In this document: one piece after another, positions 1 through 7,690 of the stretch
How positions within the stretch are numbered: position 1 is the stretch's first letter
How the letters are laid out: each line of letters starts with the position of its first letter
Source: Bacillota bacterium
Lineage (GTDB): Bacteria > Bacillota > Clostridia > Christensenellales > Borkfalkiaceae
Assembly: GCA_003343995.1 (NCBI GenBank)
Contig: QAKE01000031.1
Location: 1-56,157 of the forward strand
DNA: 56,157 nucleotides
Reading direction: 5' to 3'
Notes under the pieces: generated by a model
Told to the model about the DNA's origin: nothing
The model's input: only the letters and a program-made list of their open reading frames with translations
Databases searched by the model: none
Program-made: the position numbers and the translations under genes

Positions 1-87
1 GTCGCCTAGTCCGGCCGAGGGCGCACGATTGGAAATCGTGTAGGCGTCAAAAGCGTCTCGAGGGTTCAAATCCCTCCTTCTCCGCCA
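1..87 (+). tRNA. tRNA-Ser (GGA), 5' end cut by window edge
   Basis: The anticodon arm CACGA-TTGGAAA-TCGTG gives anticodon GGA. A long variable arm follows, typical of class II tRNA-Ser. The T arm is GAGGG-TTCAAAT-CCCTC (60-76), the 3' acceptor strand is CTTCTCC (77-83), the discriminator is G84, and CCA is encoded at 85-87. Only the last G of the expected GGAGAAG 5' strand is inside the window, so about six bases are missing. Confidence 0.93.
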
Positions 88-93
88 ACGTCA

Positions 94-142
94 AAAAAAC
101 GCACCTTTTTAACGATTTATTCGTTAAAAAGGTGCGTTTTTT
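94..142 (+). terminator. Rho-independent terminator after tRNA-Ser
   Basis: A long perfect inverted repeat has arms of over 20 bp around the loop TTTAT and ends in a T6 tract. Its other face is also A/T rich, so it could work in both directions. Confidence 0.85.
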
Positions 143-192
143 CATTAAACCGTTATTTTTTTCTTAAAAACGTATTTTTCGCGCAAACAGGT

Positions 193-966
193 ATGGACAA
201 ATTCCGTTTTTCATGCTACAATAGCCTTATGAACGGCATTACCTTTGCGGGAAAACAATTGAAAACTTTCAACGTGCTGGCGCACGCGCATGAGGACTGG
301 GAACTCATCTACTGCACGGGCGGCGCGGGCGAAATCCTTTGGCAAAACGAAAAAACCGCCTACACCGAAGGCGACGCGCTCGTGATCCCGCCGCACCTGC
401 TCCATTGCAATTACAGCAATAAAGGCTTTACCAACGTGCACATCCGCATCGAAAACGACTGCACGCTCGTCGCCGACGGCGTAACGAAGGTTTCCGACGA
501 CGCCGACAGGCACATCCGCACGTGCTTCGAGGCGGCGTTTTTCCACTTTAACGGAGACGCCGACAAGCGCGCGGTGCTGCTTTCCGCCTACGGCAATCTG
601 ATCGTAAGCTACCTTGCGGCGTTTCGCGGGCGCAGCGTACTTTCCGCCGTAACGGAAAAAATCAAGGCGGACATCGTAAAAAACTTCCCCTCCGCCGATT
701 ATAAACTGGACGCGTTTTTACATTCCCTTCCCTTCAACTACGATTATCTGCGCAAACTGTTCAAACGGGAAACGGGCATTACCCCGCACGAATATTTAAC
801 GGCAATGCGCATGCAGACCGCCGAAAAGCTGCTTTCCTGCGACACGCCCTACAACGTTTCGGAAATCGCCGCGTTATGCGGGTTCGACGAACCGCTCTAT
901 TTTTCCCGCATTTTCAAAAAAACGCACGGAGTTTCCCCCTTGCATTACGCGAAGAGACTCCGATAA
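193..966 (+). CDS. AraC-family transcriptional regulator
   Basis: This is a 257-residue cytoplasmic DNA-binding regulator. The N-terminal half is a cupin-like sensor: the HAHEDWELIY segment near residue 30 and the GDALVIPPHLLH segment near residue 75 are typical of sugar-responsive AraC proteins. The C-terminal ~100 residues form the double helix-turn-helix, with LRKLFKRETGITPHEYL and a second helix pair ending in YFSRIFKKTHGVSPLHYAKR. No good Shine-Dalgarno precedes ATG 193, and an in-frame ATG at 229 is the alternative. It is convergent with the KDG kinase/KDPG aldolase pair, which makes it a plausible regulator of that locus. The ligand is unknown. Confidence 0.88.
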   Translation: MDKFRFSCYNSLMNGITFAGKQLKTFNVLAHAHEDWELIYCTGGAGEILWQNEKTAYTEGDALVIPPHLLHCNYSNKGFTNVHIRIENDCTLVADGVTKVSDDADRHIRTCFEAAFFHFNGDADKRAVLLSAYGNLIVSYLAAFRGRSVLSAVTEKIKADIVKNFPSADYKLDAFLHSLPFNYDYLRKLFKRETGITPHEYLTAMRMQTAEKLLSCDTPYNVSEIAALCGFDEPLYFSRIFKKTHGVSPLHYAKRLR

Positions 967-996
967 AAACGTTTTCGTTTTAACGAAAGCGTTTTT
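965..996. terminator. Bidirectional terminator between convergent genes
   Basis: A 15-bp stem (965-979 with 982-996, one T-G wobble) starts with A5 and ends with T6. It therefore reads as a terminator on both strands, between the AraC gene and the 3' end of the kinase gene. Confidence 0.8.
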
Positions 997-2018
997 TATC
1001 GCTGCACCCTGCCTGAACCGTCGCCGAGCATCAGCGTTTCCACCTCCGCCGCGCTCGTCAGATTGACGTCGCCCTCGACGGTGTGTTTCAGCGCGGACGC
1101 CGCCGCGGCGAACTCCAGCGCCTTTTTGAAATCGCCGTAAGCGATCAGACCGTGTATCCACCCCGCGGCAAAGGAATCGCCCGCGCCGACGCGGTCCACG
1201 ATTTCCACGTCGTAGCGGCGGGAACGGTAAAACTCCTTTCCGTCGTACGCGAGGGCGCTCCAGCCGTTGCGGCTTGCGGAAAACGATTCTCTGAGGCTCG
1301 CCGCGATATAGCGGAACCCGAATTTTTCCTTCATCTTGCAAAAAATATCCTCGTAGCCGGAAATATCCAGCGCGCCTGCCTTCACGTTCGTGCCGGCGGG
1401 CGAAAATCCGAGGCATTTTTCCGCGTCCTCCTCGTTGCCGACGCATACGTCCACATAACGCATCAGCTTCGTCATGCACGCCCGAGCTTCTTCGGGCGTC
1501 CATAATTTTTTGCGGTAATTCAGATCGACGGAAACCGTTACGCCGCGCGCCTTTGCGGCTTTCAGCGCCGACTCGAGGACGATTTGCGCCTTTTTGCCGA
1601 GCGCGGGCGTGATGCCGGTGAAATGAAACCAATCCGCGCCGTCGAAAATTTCGTCGAAATCGAAATCGGAAACGTCCGCCTCCGCGATTGCCGAGCGCGC
1701 GCGGTCGTAGATGACCTTAGAGGCGCGCACTGACGCGCCCGTTTCCAAAAAATAAATACCGAGCCGCTCTCCGCCGCGGGCGATATACTCCGTGTTTACG
1801 CCGTATTTTCTCAAGCTGTTCACGGCGCACTGCCCGATTTCGTGCGCGGGCACTTTGCTCACGAAATACGCGTCGTGTCCGTAATTGGCAAGCGACACCG
1901 CCACGTTCGCCTCCCCTCCGCCGTAGCAGACGTCGAAACTTTCGCTCTGCACGAACCGCTTATGCCCCGCCGAAGAAAGGCGCAGCATAATTTCGCCCAT
2001 CGTGATGATTTTAGCCAT
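996..2018 (-). CDS. kdgK: 2-dehydro-3-deoxygluconokinase (KDG kinase), PfkB family
   Basis: This 340-residue ribokinase-fold sugar kinase would phosphorylate 2-keto-3-deoxygluconate to KDPG in the cytoplasm. The N-terminus MGEIMLRLSS, the GGGEANVAVSLANYG substrate/lid region near residues 33-47 and the C-terminal DRVGAGDSFAAGW signature carrying the catalytic Asp fit the PfkB family. The VSVDLNYRKKLW and NEEDAEKCLG segments are typical of KdgK. It lies 10 nt downstream of the KDPG aldolase gene, so the two should be co-transcribed and act in sequence in uronate or gluconate breakdown. Other PfkB specificities cannot be excluded from sequence alone, but the neighbour strongly favours KDG. Confidence 0.9.
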   Translation of the reverse strand: MAKIITMGEIMLRLSSAGHKRFVQSESFDVCYGGGEANVAVSLANYGHDAYFVSKVPAHEIGQCAVNSLRKYGVNTEYIARGGERLGIYFLETGASVRASKVIYDRARSAIAEADVSDFDFDEIFDGADWFHFTGITPALGKKAQIVLESALKAAKARGVTVSVDLNYRKKLWTPEEARACMTKLMRYVDVCVGNEEDAEKCLGFSPAGTNVKAGALDISGYEDIFCKMKEKFGFRYIAASLRESFSASRNGWSALAYDGKEFYRSRRYDVEIVDRVGAGDSFAAGWIHGLIAYGDFKKALEFAAAASALKHTVEGDVNLTSAAEVETLMLGDGSGRVQR

Positions 2019-2028
2019 AAACTCTCCT

Positions 2029-2979
2029 TTATTTTTGCAGCAGGTGCACGGCGAATCCGCACACGCGGTCTTTCAGATACACGGCGCGGGCGGAACGCGT
2101 GCTTTCGTCCGCTTCGAAGCCCCGCATGCGCAGTTGATATTCCGCCCTTTCGAGGGACGCCGTGCCGATGGCGATATGCCCGTTTGCGCCGAGATAGGGC
2201 GACTTCATGAACTCCACCGCCGTGCCGGCAAACACGCTCGCGCCGCGATCGTCGGGAGCAAGGGAAAACGCCCGTTCAAAGAACGCCGCGCCTTCGGCGG
2301 CGGTTTCTGCGCTTTCGCAGTTCACGCCGACGTGCTCGATGGAAAAATCCAGCATTTTATTCACCGCCCTTCGACAAAGCGCGGTGATTTCCTCCCACTT
2401 GCGTGCTTTGACGAGCTTTTCCGCCGCCAGCCAGCTGCCGCCGCAGCACACCACCTTGCCGAAGGAAAGATATTCTTGAAAATTATCCTCCCCGATTCCG
2501 CCCGTAGGCATGAAACGCACGGAAGAATAGGGCGCGGACAGCGCTTTGATATAAGGCAATCCCCCCGCCTGTTCCGCGGGGAAGAACTTGACGAAATCGA
2601 TGCCCGCGTCCAACGCCCTTTCGATGTCGCCCGCGTTCGATACGCCCGCGGTAAAAGGCATGCCGATTTCCTTGCAGTGTTGTACTACCTTTTCGTTGAA
2701 CGCCGGCGCCACGCAGAATTTCGCGCCCGCCGCCTTTGCTTTGTCCGCCTGCTCCGCCGTCAGCACCGTTCCCGCGCCGACGAGCATATCGGGAAACGCC
2801 GCCGTCATCGCGGCGATGCATTTTTCCGCCGCGGCGGTGCGAAAGGTGATTTCCGCGGCGTTGATGCCGCCTTTTCGCAACGCCTCCGCAAGGGGCAGCG
2901 CGTCCTTTTCGTTTTCTATCTTTACGACGGGGATCACGCCCGTGCGGCGCAGCGCCGCCACATAATCTTCGTATTCCAT
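2029..2979 (-). CDS. KDPG/4-hydroxy-2-oxoglutarate aldolase with C-terminal VOC-like domain
   Basis: This is a 316-residue class I aldolase that cleaves KDPG to pyruvate and glyceraldehyde 3-phosphate. Residues 1 to about 205 are the KDPG-aldolase barrel: AAEITFRT holds the general-base Glu, FVKFFPAEQAGG the Schiff-base Lys, and MPTGGI the phosphate site. Residues from about 210 to the end, with EHVGVNCES, NGHIAIGTAS and CGFAVHLLQK, resemble a glyoxalase/VOC half-domain. Such fusions are seen in Clostridia and the role of the extension is unclear. I chose the ATG at 2979 because AAAGGAG lies 6 nt upstream; an in-frame extension of 21 residues to 3042 runs over the promoter and is not credible. 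It is the first gene of a two-gene operon with kdgK. Confidence 0.9.
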   Translation of the reverse strand: MEYEDYVAALRRTGVIPVVKIENEKDALPLAEALRKGGINAAEITFRTAAAEKCIAAMTAAFPDMLVGAGTVLTAEQADKAKAAGAKFCVAPAFNEKVVQHCKEIGMPFTAGVSNAGDIERALDAGIDFVKFFPAEQAGGLPYIKALSAPYSSVRFMPTGGIGEDNFQEYLSFGKVVCCGGSWLAAEKLVKARKWEEITALCRRAVNKMLDFSIEHVGVNCESAETAAEGAAFFERAFSLAPDDRGASVFAGTAVEFMKSPYLGANGHIAIGTASLERAEYQLRMRGFEADESTRSARAVYLKDRVCGFAVHLLQK

Positions 2980-3007
2980 AACCGCTCCTTTTTGTTTCTT
3001 TACGCCG

Positions 3008-3013
3008 ATTATA
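3008..3013 (-). promoter_or_regulatory. Probable -10 of the aldolase-kinase operon
   Basis: TATAAT is read on the minus strand about 30 nt upstream of the aldolase ATG. No good -35 sits at 17 nt; the nearest match, TTGCCA, is 23 nt away. The promoter may therefore need an activator. Confidence 0.5.
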
Positions 3014-3047
3014 CTCCATTTTCCGCGGCGGCGGTATGGCAAATCCG

Positions 3048-3072
3048 TATCCGTTTATGCACAAAACGGATA
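3048..3072. promoter_or_regulatory. Candidate operator between divergent sugar promoters
   Basis: A perfect 9-bp inverted repeat TATCCGTTT-N7-AAACGGATA lies upstream of both promoters, about 35 nt from the minus-strand -10 and 33 nt from the plus-strand -35. Size and symmetry suit a dimeric sugar-responsive regulator. A partial extra copy (ATCCGTAT) sits just to its left. Confidence 0.5.
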
Positions 3073-3104
3073 TCTTTCGCAAATTTCCCCTTTCGGAAAA
3101 GTTC

Positions 3105-3133
3105 TTGACAAACGCAGCGGGTTTATTTATAAT
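3105..3133 (+). promoter_or_regulatory. Sigma-A promoter of the GH127-type gene
   Basis: Consensus TTGACA (3105-3110), a 17-nt spacer and consensus TATAAT (3128-3133). Transcription should start near 3140, about 30 nt before the ATG at 3172. Confidence 0.88.
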
Positions 3134-3171
3134 AAAATGTGATATTACTTGTATCTGGGGGAACATTCCGA

Positions 3172-5025
3172 ATGAAAAATTATGCAAAAACGACCGGGGA
3201 ACCGGAAAAACTCATCGCGGCGTTTCAGCCCGCTAACGACGTGCGTCTGCGCGGCAACGCCGACGACATCGTGCGCTTTCCCGAAGAAAAACAGCTTTTA
3301 GACGACGAATTGTGGGAGCTTTTCGTAAATCAGTACCGCTTGCGCTCCGATTCGGAAACCAACGGTTGGCGCGGGGAATTTTGGGGCAAAATGATGCGCG
3401 GCGGCTGTATGACCTATGCCGTAACGAAAAACGTAAAGCTCTATAACGCCCTTTTGAAATCGGCGAAAAGCATGCTTTCCGCACAGGATGAGCTCGGGCG
3501 CTTTTCCACTTACGAACAGGACAAAGAATTTCGCGGCTGGGATATGTGGTGCAGAAAATACGCCATGCTCGGGCTGGAATATTTTTACGATATCTGCAAA
3601 AATCAGGCGCTCAAGCGTAAAATCGTAAACGCGCTGAGAAAACACGCCGATTACATCGTAAAGCGCGTCGGCAACGGCAAAAATAAAATTCCCGTCACCG
3701 AAACGTCGCAAAATTGGGGCGGCATGAACTCCTGCTCGATTTTAGAGCCTTTCGTAAAACTCTACAACCTCACCGGCACGCCGAAATATCTGAACTTTGC
3801 CAAATACATCGTAAAAACGGGTTTTTGCAAGGATTTCAACGTGTGGAAGGCGGCGCTGTCCGATCGACCGCCCTATACCTACCCGCAGACCAAAGCCTAC
3901 GAAATGATGAGCTGTTTCGAAGGGCTGTTGGAATACTACATCGTCACGAAAGAGGAACAATATCTGAACGCCGTCGTCCGTTTTTGCGAACTCGTTGCCG
4001 AAACGGATATCACGATCATCGGCTGCGCGGGCTGCACGGACGAGCTGTTCGACAATTCCGCGCAAAAGCAGACGGAACAAAGCGACATGCACATGCAGGA
4101 AACGTGCGTAACCGTAATGTGGATGAAGCTCAATTACCGCCTGCTGTCGCTCACCGGAGAGAGCCGCTATGCCGACCGCATCGAGCGTTCCGCGCTCAAC
4201 GCCCTCGCCGGCGCGATGAACACCGAAAATCAGACGATGGAAAAATCCGAGGCGCACGTGTGGGACGGAAAACTCATTTTCGACCGACACGAGCCCTACC
4301 CTTTCGACAGTTACAGTCCCCTCACGGTAAATCGCAGAGGCCGCAGAGCGGGCGGTTATATGCGGCTGCAAAACGGCCGTTCCTACGGGTGCTGCGCCTG
4401 CATCGGCAGCGCGGGCACGGCGATCGCGGGACTGTTTGCCATACTTTGCGGGCAGGACGGCGTATACGTCAATTTGTATAACACCGGCGCGTTTACCGCG
4501 ACCGTCGGCGGACGGGAGGTTAAGCTGGAGATTTCCGCAAACCTCTATCGTTCGGATAACGTAAAAATCAAAATCAAGGGAACGGGCACGTTCGCGCTGG
4601 GACTGCGTAAACCGGCATGGAGCGATAGATTCGACGTGAGCGTGGACGGCGAAAAAGCCGTATTCGAGGAAAAGCGCGGCTACGCCGTGCTCGAACGGGA
4701 ATGGTCGGAAAACATCGTTCTCGTGAAAGTGAACGCCAAAGTGAAACTGCACGAACAAAACGGCAAAATCGCGCTGACGAAAGGACCGTACGTTCTGGCG
4801 CGGGATTCCGCGTTTTTCGGCGACATCGCCGCGCCCGTGAACATTGCCGCCAACGCGAAAAACGAAGTGGCGGCGGAAGCGGTGCAAAATATCTCCTTCC
4901 CCTCCGAAATCGCCCTGCGCGTGCCCACCGACAGCGGGCACATTACCGTGTGCGACTACGCCTCCGCGGGCAAACGCTATGACGACGACGTTTGCGACAT
5001 CACCGTGTGGATGCCGAAAAAGTAA
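3172..5025 (+). CDS. GH127-type glycoside hydrolase (DUF1680, beta-L-arabinofuranosidase family)
   Basis: This 617-residue protein without a signal peptide resembles the alpha/alpha-barrel family of beta-L-arabinofuranosidases. Family members use a zinc-bound Cys nucleophile. The matching elements here are E310-x-C312 (within MHMQETCVTVMW) and the Cys pair C407-C408 of YGCCACIGSAG. The usual CCPPN string is replaced by CCACI, so it belongs to a divergent branch and its substrate is uncertain. ATG 3172 is chosen because GGGGGAA lies 8 nt upstream; an in-frame ATG at 3139 would start at or before the predicted transcription start. It is transcribed divergently from the KDG genes across a shared candidate operator, which points to intracellular processing of plant-derived oligosaccharides. 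Confidence 0.78.
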   Translation: MKNYAKTTGEPEKLIAAFQPANDVRLRGNADDIVRFPEEKQLLDDELWELFVNQYRLRSDSETNGWRGEFWGKMMRGGCMTYAVTKNVKLYNALLKSAKSMLSAQDELGRFSTYEQDKEFRGWDMWCRKYAMLGLEYFYDICKNQALKRKIVNALRKHADYIVKRVGNGKNKIPVTETSQNWGGMNSCSILEPFVKLYNLTGTPKYLNFAKYIVKTGFCKDFNVWKAALSDRPPYTYPQTKAYEMMSCFEGLLEYYIVTKEEQYLNAVVRFCELVAETDITIIGCAGCTDELFDNSAQKQTEQSDMHMQETCVTVMWMKLNYRLLSLTGESRYADRIERSALNALAGAMNTENQTMEKSEAHVWDGKLIFDRHEPYPFDSYSPLTVNRRGRRAGGYMRLQNGRSYGCCACIGSAGTAIAGLFAILCGQDGVYVNLYNTGAFTATVGGREVKLEISANLYRSDNVKIKIKGTGTFALGLRKPAWSDRFDVSVDGEKAVFEEKRGYAVLEREWSENIVLVKVNAKVKLHEQNGKIALTKGPYVLARDSAFFGDIAAPVNIAANAKNEVAAEAVQNISFPSEIALRVPTDSGHITVCDYASAGKRYDDDVCDITVWMPKK

Positions 5026-5046
5026 AATACCGTTTTTTAAAATAAA

Positions 5047-5081
5047 CAGCCGCCCGCTCCCGTATCGGGAGCGGGCGGCTG
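5047..5081. terminator. Bidirectional terminator
   Basis: A 16-bp perfect GC-rich stem (5047-5062 with 5066-5081) has a 3-nt loop and T-rich flanks on both sides. It separates the convergent GH127-type gene and yfcE and marks the end of the long leftward operon. Confidence 0.85.
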
Positions 5082-5099
5082 TATCGTTTTCGATGATTT

Positions 5100-5639
5100 T
5101 CAGCCGATATTGCATTCGGCAAGGACTTCGCCGCGCAGCGTTTTCAAAACGAGCGCGTTGTCTTGCAACGTAAGGTAACTGTTCGGCGTGCCGTTTTTCG
5201 GCAAAGACACCGAACCGGCATTCGCATACACGCAATTTTCCGTTTTTTCGATAAAACCCGTGTGGAAATGACCGTAAATGACGGCGGCGTAACGCGTTTT
5301 CGGCGGGCAGTCCTTATTATATTCGTGCCCGTGCGTTAAAAACGCGCAGTTTTTGCCGACGGCAATCACCATGCTTTCCGTAAAATCGAAGTCGGAAACG
5401 AGCGTATCCACCGAAGAATCGCAATTGCCTTTGAGCACGACGAGCTTTTCCTTCATGCCGTTCAAAAGCTCCGCAACGGCCTTCGGTTCGTACCCTTCCG
5501 GCAACGGGTTGCGCGGTCCGTGATAGTAAATATCGCCGAGCAGGACGAGCATATCCGCCCCTTCCCGCTCGAAAGCCGCAAGCAGTTTTTCCGTAAAATA
5601 ACGCGAACCGTGCAAATCGGACGCGATTAAATATTTCAT
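5100..5639 (-). CDS. yfcE: YfcE/MJ0936-type metallophosphodiesterase
   Basis: This 179-residue calcineurin-like phosphoesterase is cytoplasmic and dimetal-dependent. The metal ligands are visible in order: D8-x-H10 (SDLHGS), D36 (LLGDIYYHG), N72 (KGNCD), the GHE His, and GHFH near residue 125. Family members hydrolyse small phosphodiesters in vitro; the physiological substrate is unknown. The ATG overlaps the tcdA stop by 4 nt, so translation is probably coupled. It is the last gene of the long leftward operon, with a strong terminator 20 nt downstream. Confidence 0.87.
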   Translation of the reverse strand: MKYLIASDLHGSRYFTEKLLAAFEREGADMLVLLGDIYYHGPRNPLPEGYEPKAVAELLNGMKEKLVVLKGNCDSSVDTLVSDFDFTESMVIAVGKNCAFLTHGHEYNKDCPPKTRYAAVIYGHFHTGFIEKTENCVYANAGSVSLPKNGTPNSYLTLQDNALVLKTLRGEVLAECNIG

Positions 5640-6334
5640 CTTTGTTCCTCCGTCAAATCCTTGATGACCTCCGCCGCGATGATCAGCCCCATGACCGACG
5701 GCATGTGCGCCGCGGACTTTGGCAAACGTTCCTTATCGGCGCATACCGGCGGCTCGGCGGAATACACGCATTTCAAGCCGCGCTCGACGCCGCGTTTTTT
5801 CAGCTCCCGCCGCATCGCGCGCGCGAGCGGACACACCGACGTTTGGGAAATATCCCCCACGCGGAACGCGAGGGGATCGAGCTTGTTGCCCGCGCCCATG
5901 GCGGATATGATTTTTATGCCGGCGTTAAGACAGCGCGCGGCGAGTTCCGTTTTGGCGGCGACGGTGTCCACCGCGTCCACGACGTAATCGTAGACGGACA
6001 AATCCACCTCATCGGCATTTTCCGGCAGATAAAAGAGCACGTTGGCGCTTGCTTGCACCGCGGGGTTGATATCCTTCAGCCGCCGCGCCATCGCCTCCGC
6101 CTTATATTCGCCGAGGGTGGAATGGAGCGCGACGATCTGCCGGTTAAGGTTGGTGAGCTGAACGGTATCGCCGTCGAACAAATCGATCGTGCCGACGCCG
6201 CTCCTGACCAACGCTTCCGCCACGTAGCCGCCCACGCCGCCCACGCCGAAGAGGGCGACGCGCGCGCGGTGCAGTTTTTCCACCGCCGCTTTGCCGATGA
6301 GCCCCTCCGTGCGGGAAAACTGCGTTTCGCTCAT
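5636..6334 (-). CDS. tcdA: tRNA threonylcarbamoyladenosine dehydratase (TcdA/CsdL)
   Basis: This 232-residue E1/ThiF/MoeB-like enzyme cyclises t6A37 to ct6A in tRNAs that read ANN codons, using ATP. The ATP-binding loop GVGGVGGYVAEAL is near residue 30, followed by DGDTVQLTNLNRQ, and the family segment YSAEPPV is near residue 190. The start at 6334 gives MSETQFSRTEGL, the usual TcdA N-terminus, and overlaps the asnA stop in an ATGA. A 34-residue upstream extension is only read-through of asnA in another frame. A related E1-like specificity is possible, but the motif set fits TcdA well. Confidence 0.9.
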   Translation of the reverse strand: MSETQFSRTEGLIGKAAVEKLHRARVALFGVGGVGGYVAEALVRSGVGTIDLFDGDTVQLTNLNRQIVALHSTLGEYKAEAMARRLKDINPAVQASANVLFYLPENADEVDLSVYDYVVDAVDTVAAKTELAARCLNAGIKIISAMGAGNKLDPLAFRVGDISQTSVCPLARAMRRELKKRGVERGLKCVYSAEPPVCADKERLPKSAAHMPSVMGLIIAAEVIKDLTEEQR

Positions 6335-7320
6335 AACAGCTCGATGCCCGCCGCCGCGCATTTGGCGGTTTCTTCCTCCGTCCAGACGGACGCCTGCACT
6401 TCGCCGATGTGCGCTTTTTTCAAAAAGTACATGCACAGCCGCGACTGACCGATGCCGCCGCCGACGGTGAGGGGCAATTCGCCGCTCGTAACGCCCTTGC
6501 AGAAGGGATTTTCCAGCTTATACGTTTCCCCGCGCTTTTCCAGCTGCGCTTTTAAGCTGTTTTCGTCCACGCGGATGCCCATGGAGGAAACCTCGAACGC
6601 CTTGTCGTACAGTTCGTTATACAAAAGAATATCGCCGTTGAGGTTCCAATCGTCGTAATCGGCGGCTCTGCCGTCGTGCGGCTTGCCGTCCGCGAGGTCC
6701 CAGCCGATGCCGATCAAAAACACCGCTTTCTTTTCGCGGGCGATCTTATCCTCCCGCTCCTTTCTCGTCAGTTCGGGATAGAGTTTTTCCAGCTCGCGCG
6801 CGGTGACGAAGAAGATTTCCTCCGGCATATCCCGCTTGAGCACGGGGTATTTTTCCGCCACCATGCGGGCGGTGATTTTGAACGCGCCGTAAATTTTACG
6901 CACCGTTTCCTTGAGGTACGTTTCGTTGCGCTCCTCCCTTTTCAGAATACGCTCCCAATCCCACTGATCGACGTACACGGAATGTATGTAATCGATATCC
7001 TCGTCGCGGCGGATGGCGTTCATGTCGGTATAAAGTCCCGTTTCCGCCGCAAAGTTATACTTTTTCAACGCGGCGCGCTTCCATTTTGCGAGCGATTGCA
7101 CGATTTCCGCCTCTTTGCCCGCCGCCTTGATTTCAAACTTCACCGTTCTTTCGTAACCGTTGAGGTTGTCGTTGAGCCCCGTTTCGGGGAGAACGAAGAG
7201 CGGCGCGGAAACGCGCGTTAAATCGAGCGCTTTGGCAAGCTCCCTTTCAAAGGTGTCCTTGACGAATTTGATGGCGACTTCCGTTTCCACCAGAGTCAGT
7301 AACGATTTATAGCCTTTCAT
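6331..7320 (-). CDS. asnA: Aspartate-ammonia ligase (asparagine synthetase A)
   Basis: This 329-residue class-II-synthetase-like enzyme makes asparagine from aspartate, ammonia and ATP. The N-terminus MKGYKSLLTLVETEVAIK, the VSAPLFVLPETGLNDNLNG stretch near residue 40 and the C-terminal GGGIGQSRLCMYFL ATP-binding motif are diagnostic, and the length is as expected. It overlaps the upstream YjbR-like gene by 14 nt and the downstream tcdA by 4 nt. An ammonia-dependent enzyme suits an ammonia-rich anaerobic habitat. The window also encodes asnS, the aaRS that uses the product. Confidence 0.95.
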   Translation of the reverse strand: MKGYKSLLTLVETEVAIKFVKDTFERELAKALDLTRVSAPLFVLPETGLNDNLNGYERTVKFEIKAAGKEAEIVQSLAKWKRAALKKYNFAAETGLYTDMNAIRRDEDIDYIHSVYVDQWDWERILKREERNETYLKETVRKIYGAFKITARMVAEKYPVLKRDMPEEIFFVTARELEKLYPELTRKEREDKIAREKKAVFLIGIGWDLADGKPHDGRAADYDDWNLNGDILLYNELYDKAFEVSSMGIRVDENSLKAQLEKRGETYKLENPFCKGVTSGELPLTVGGGIGQSRLCMYFLKKAHIGEVQASVWTEEETAKCAAAGIELL

Positions 7321-7690
7321 GTTTACTCCTTTTACCCGTCAGTTCAAAACTCAGCGCGAGCAGTTTTTCGATTTCCTCTCGGCTCACGTCGGCGGAAAGC
7401 AAAACGCTTACCCAGTGCGTTTTGTTCATGTGATAAGCGTTCAGCACGCCCGCGTAATTCTCTTTCAAGATAACGCCGAGCTCCGGCGGCACTTTGACGT
7501 TTAAAACACGCGTTTTCCCGCCCTTCGGCTGCAGCGACAATTTATCGTTCGGCGCGTATAACAGCGCGCCGAACCATTTTTTCGTGTCCTTACGGCGAAA
7601 TATCGCCGTTTCAAAATCTTCGTCGAAAGGATAGTCGTAATACGCGCCCTCCATTTCGGAGACAAAGCGCAGCAATTCCTCTTCGCTCAT
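7307..7690 (-). CDS. MmcQ/YjbR-family protein
   Basis: This 127-residue single-domain protein has the CyaY-like alpha/beta fold of the YjbR family. YYDYPFDEDFETAIFRR, FGALLYAP, LSLQPKGG and the C-terminal KTHWVSVLL/LSFELTGKR match the family pattern. Members are called DNA-binding from structure, but no firm function is known. Its ATG overlaps the glyA stop by one base (TGATG) and its end overlaps asnA, so it should be translated from the same message. Confidence 0.82.
   Translation of the reverse strand: MSEEELLRFVSEMEGAYYDYPFDEDFETAIFRRKDTKKWFGALLYAPNDKLSLQPKGGKTRVLNVKVPPELGVILKENYAGVLNAYHMNKTHWVSVLLSADVSREEIEKLLALSFELTGKRSKHERL

Noticed and set aside
1..87. tRNA-Ser as integration site for the recombinase remnant at the right edge
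   Set aside because: The two lie at opposite ends, no duplicated tRNA 3' segment is seen, and large serine integrases rarely use tRNA genes.
3742..5235. 497-residue minus-strand frame opposite the GH127-type gene
   Set aside because: It would cross the strong terminator at 5047-5081 and overlap yfcE; composition is that of a shadow frame.
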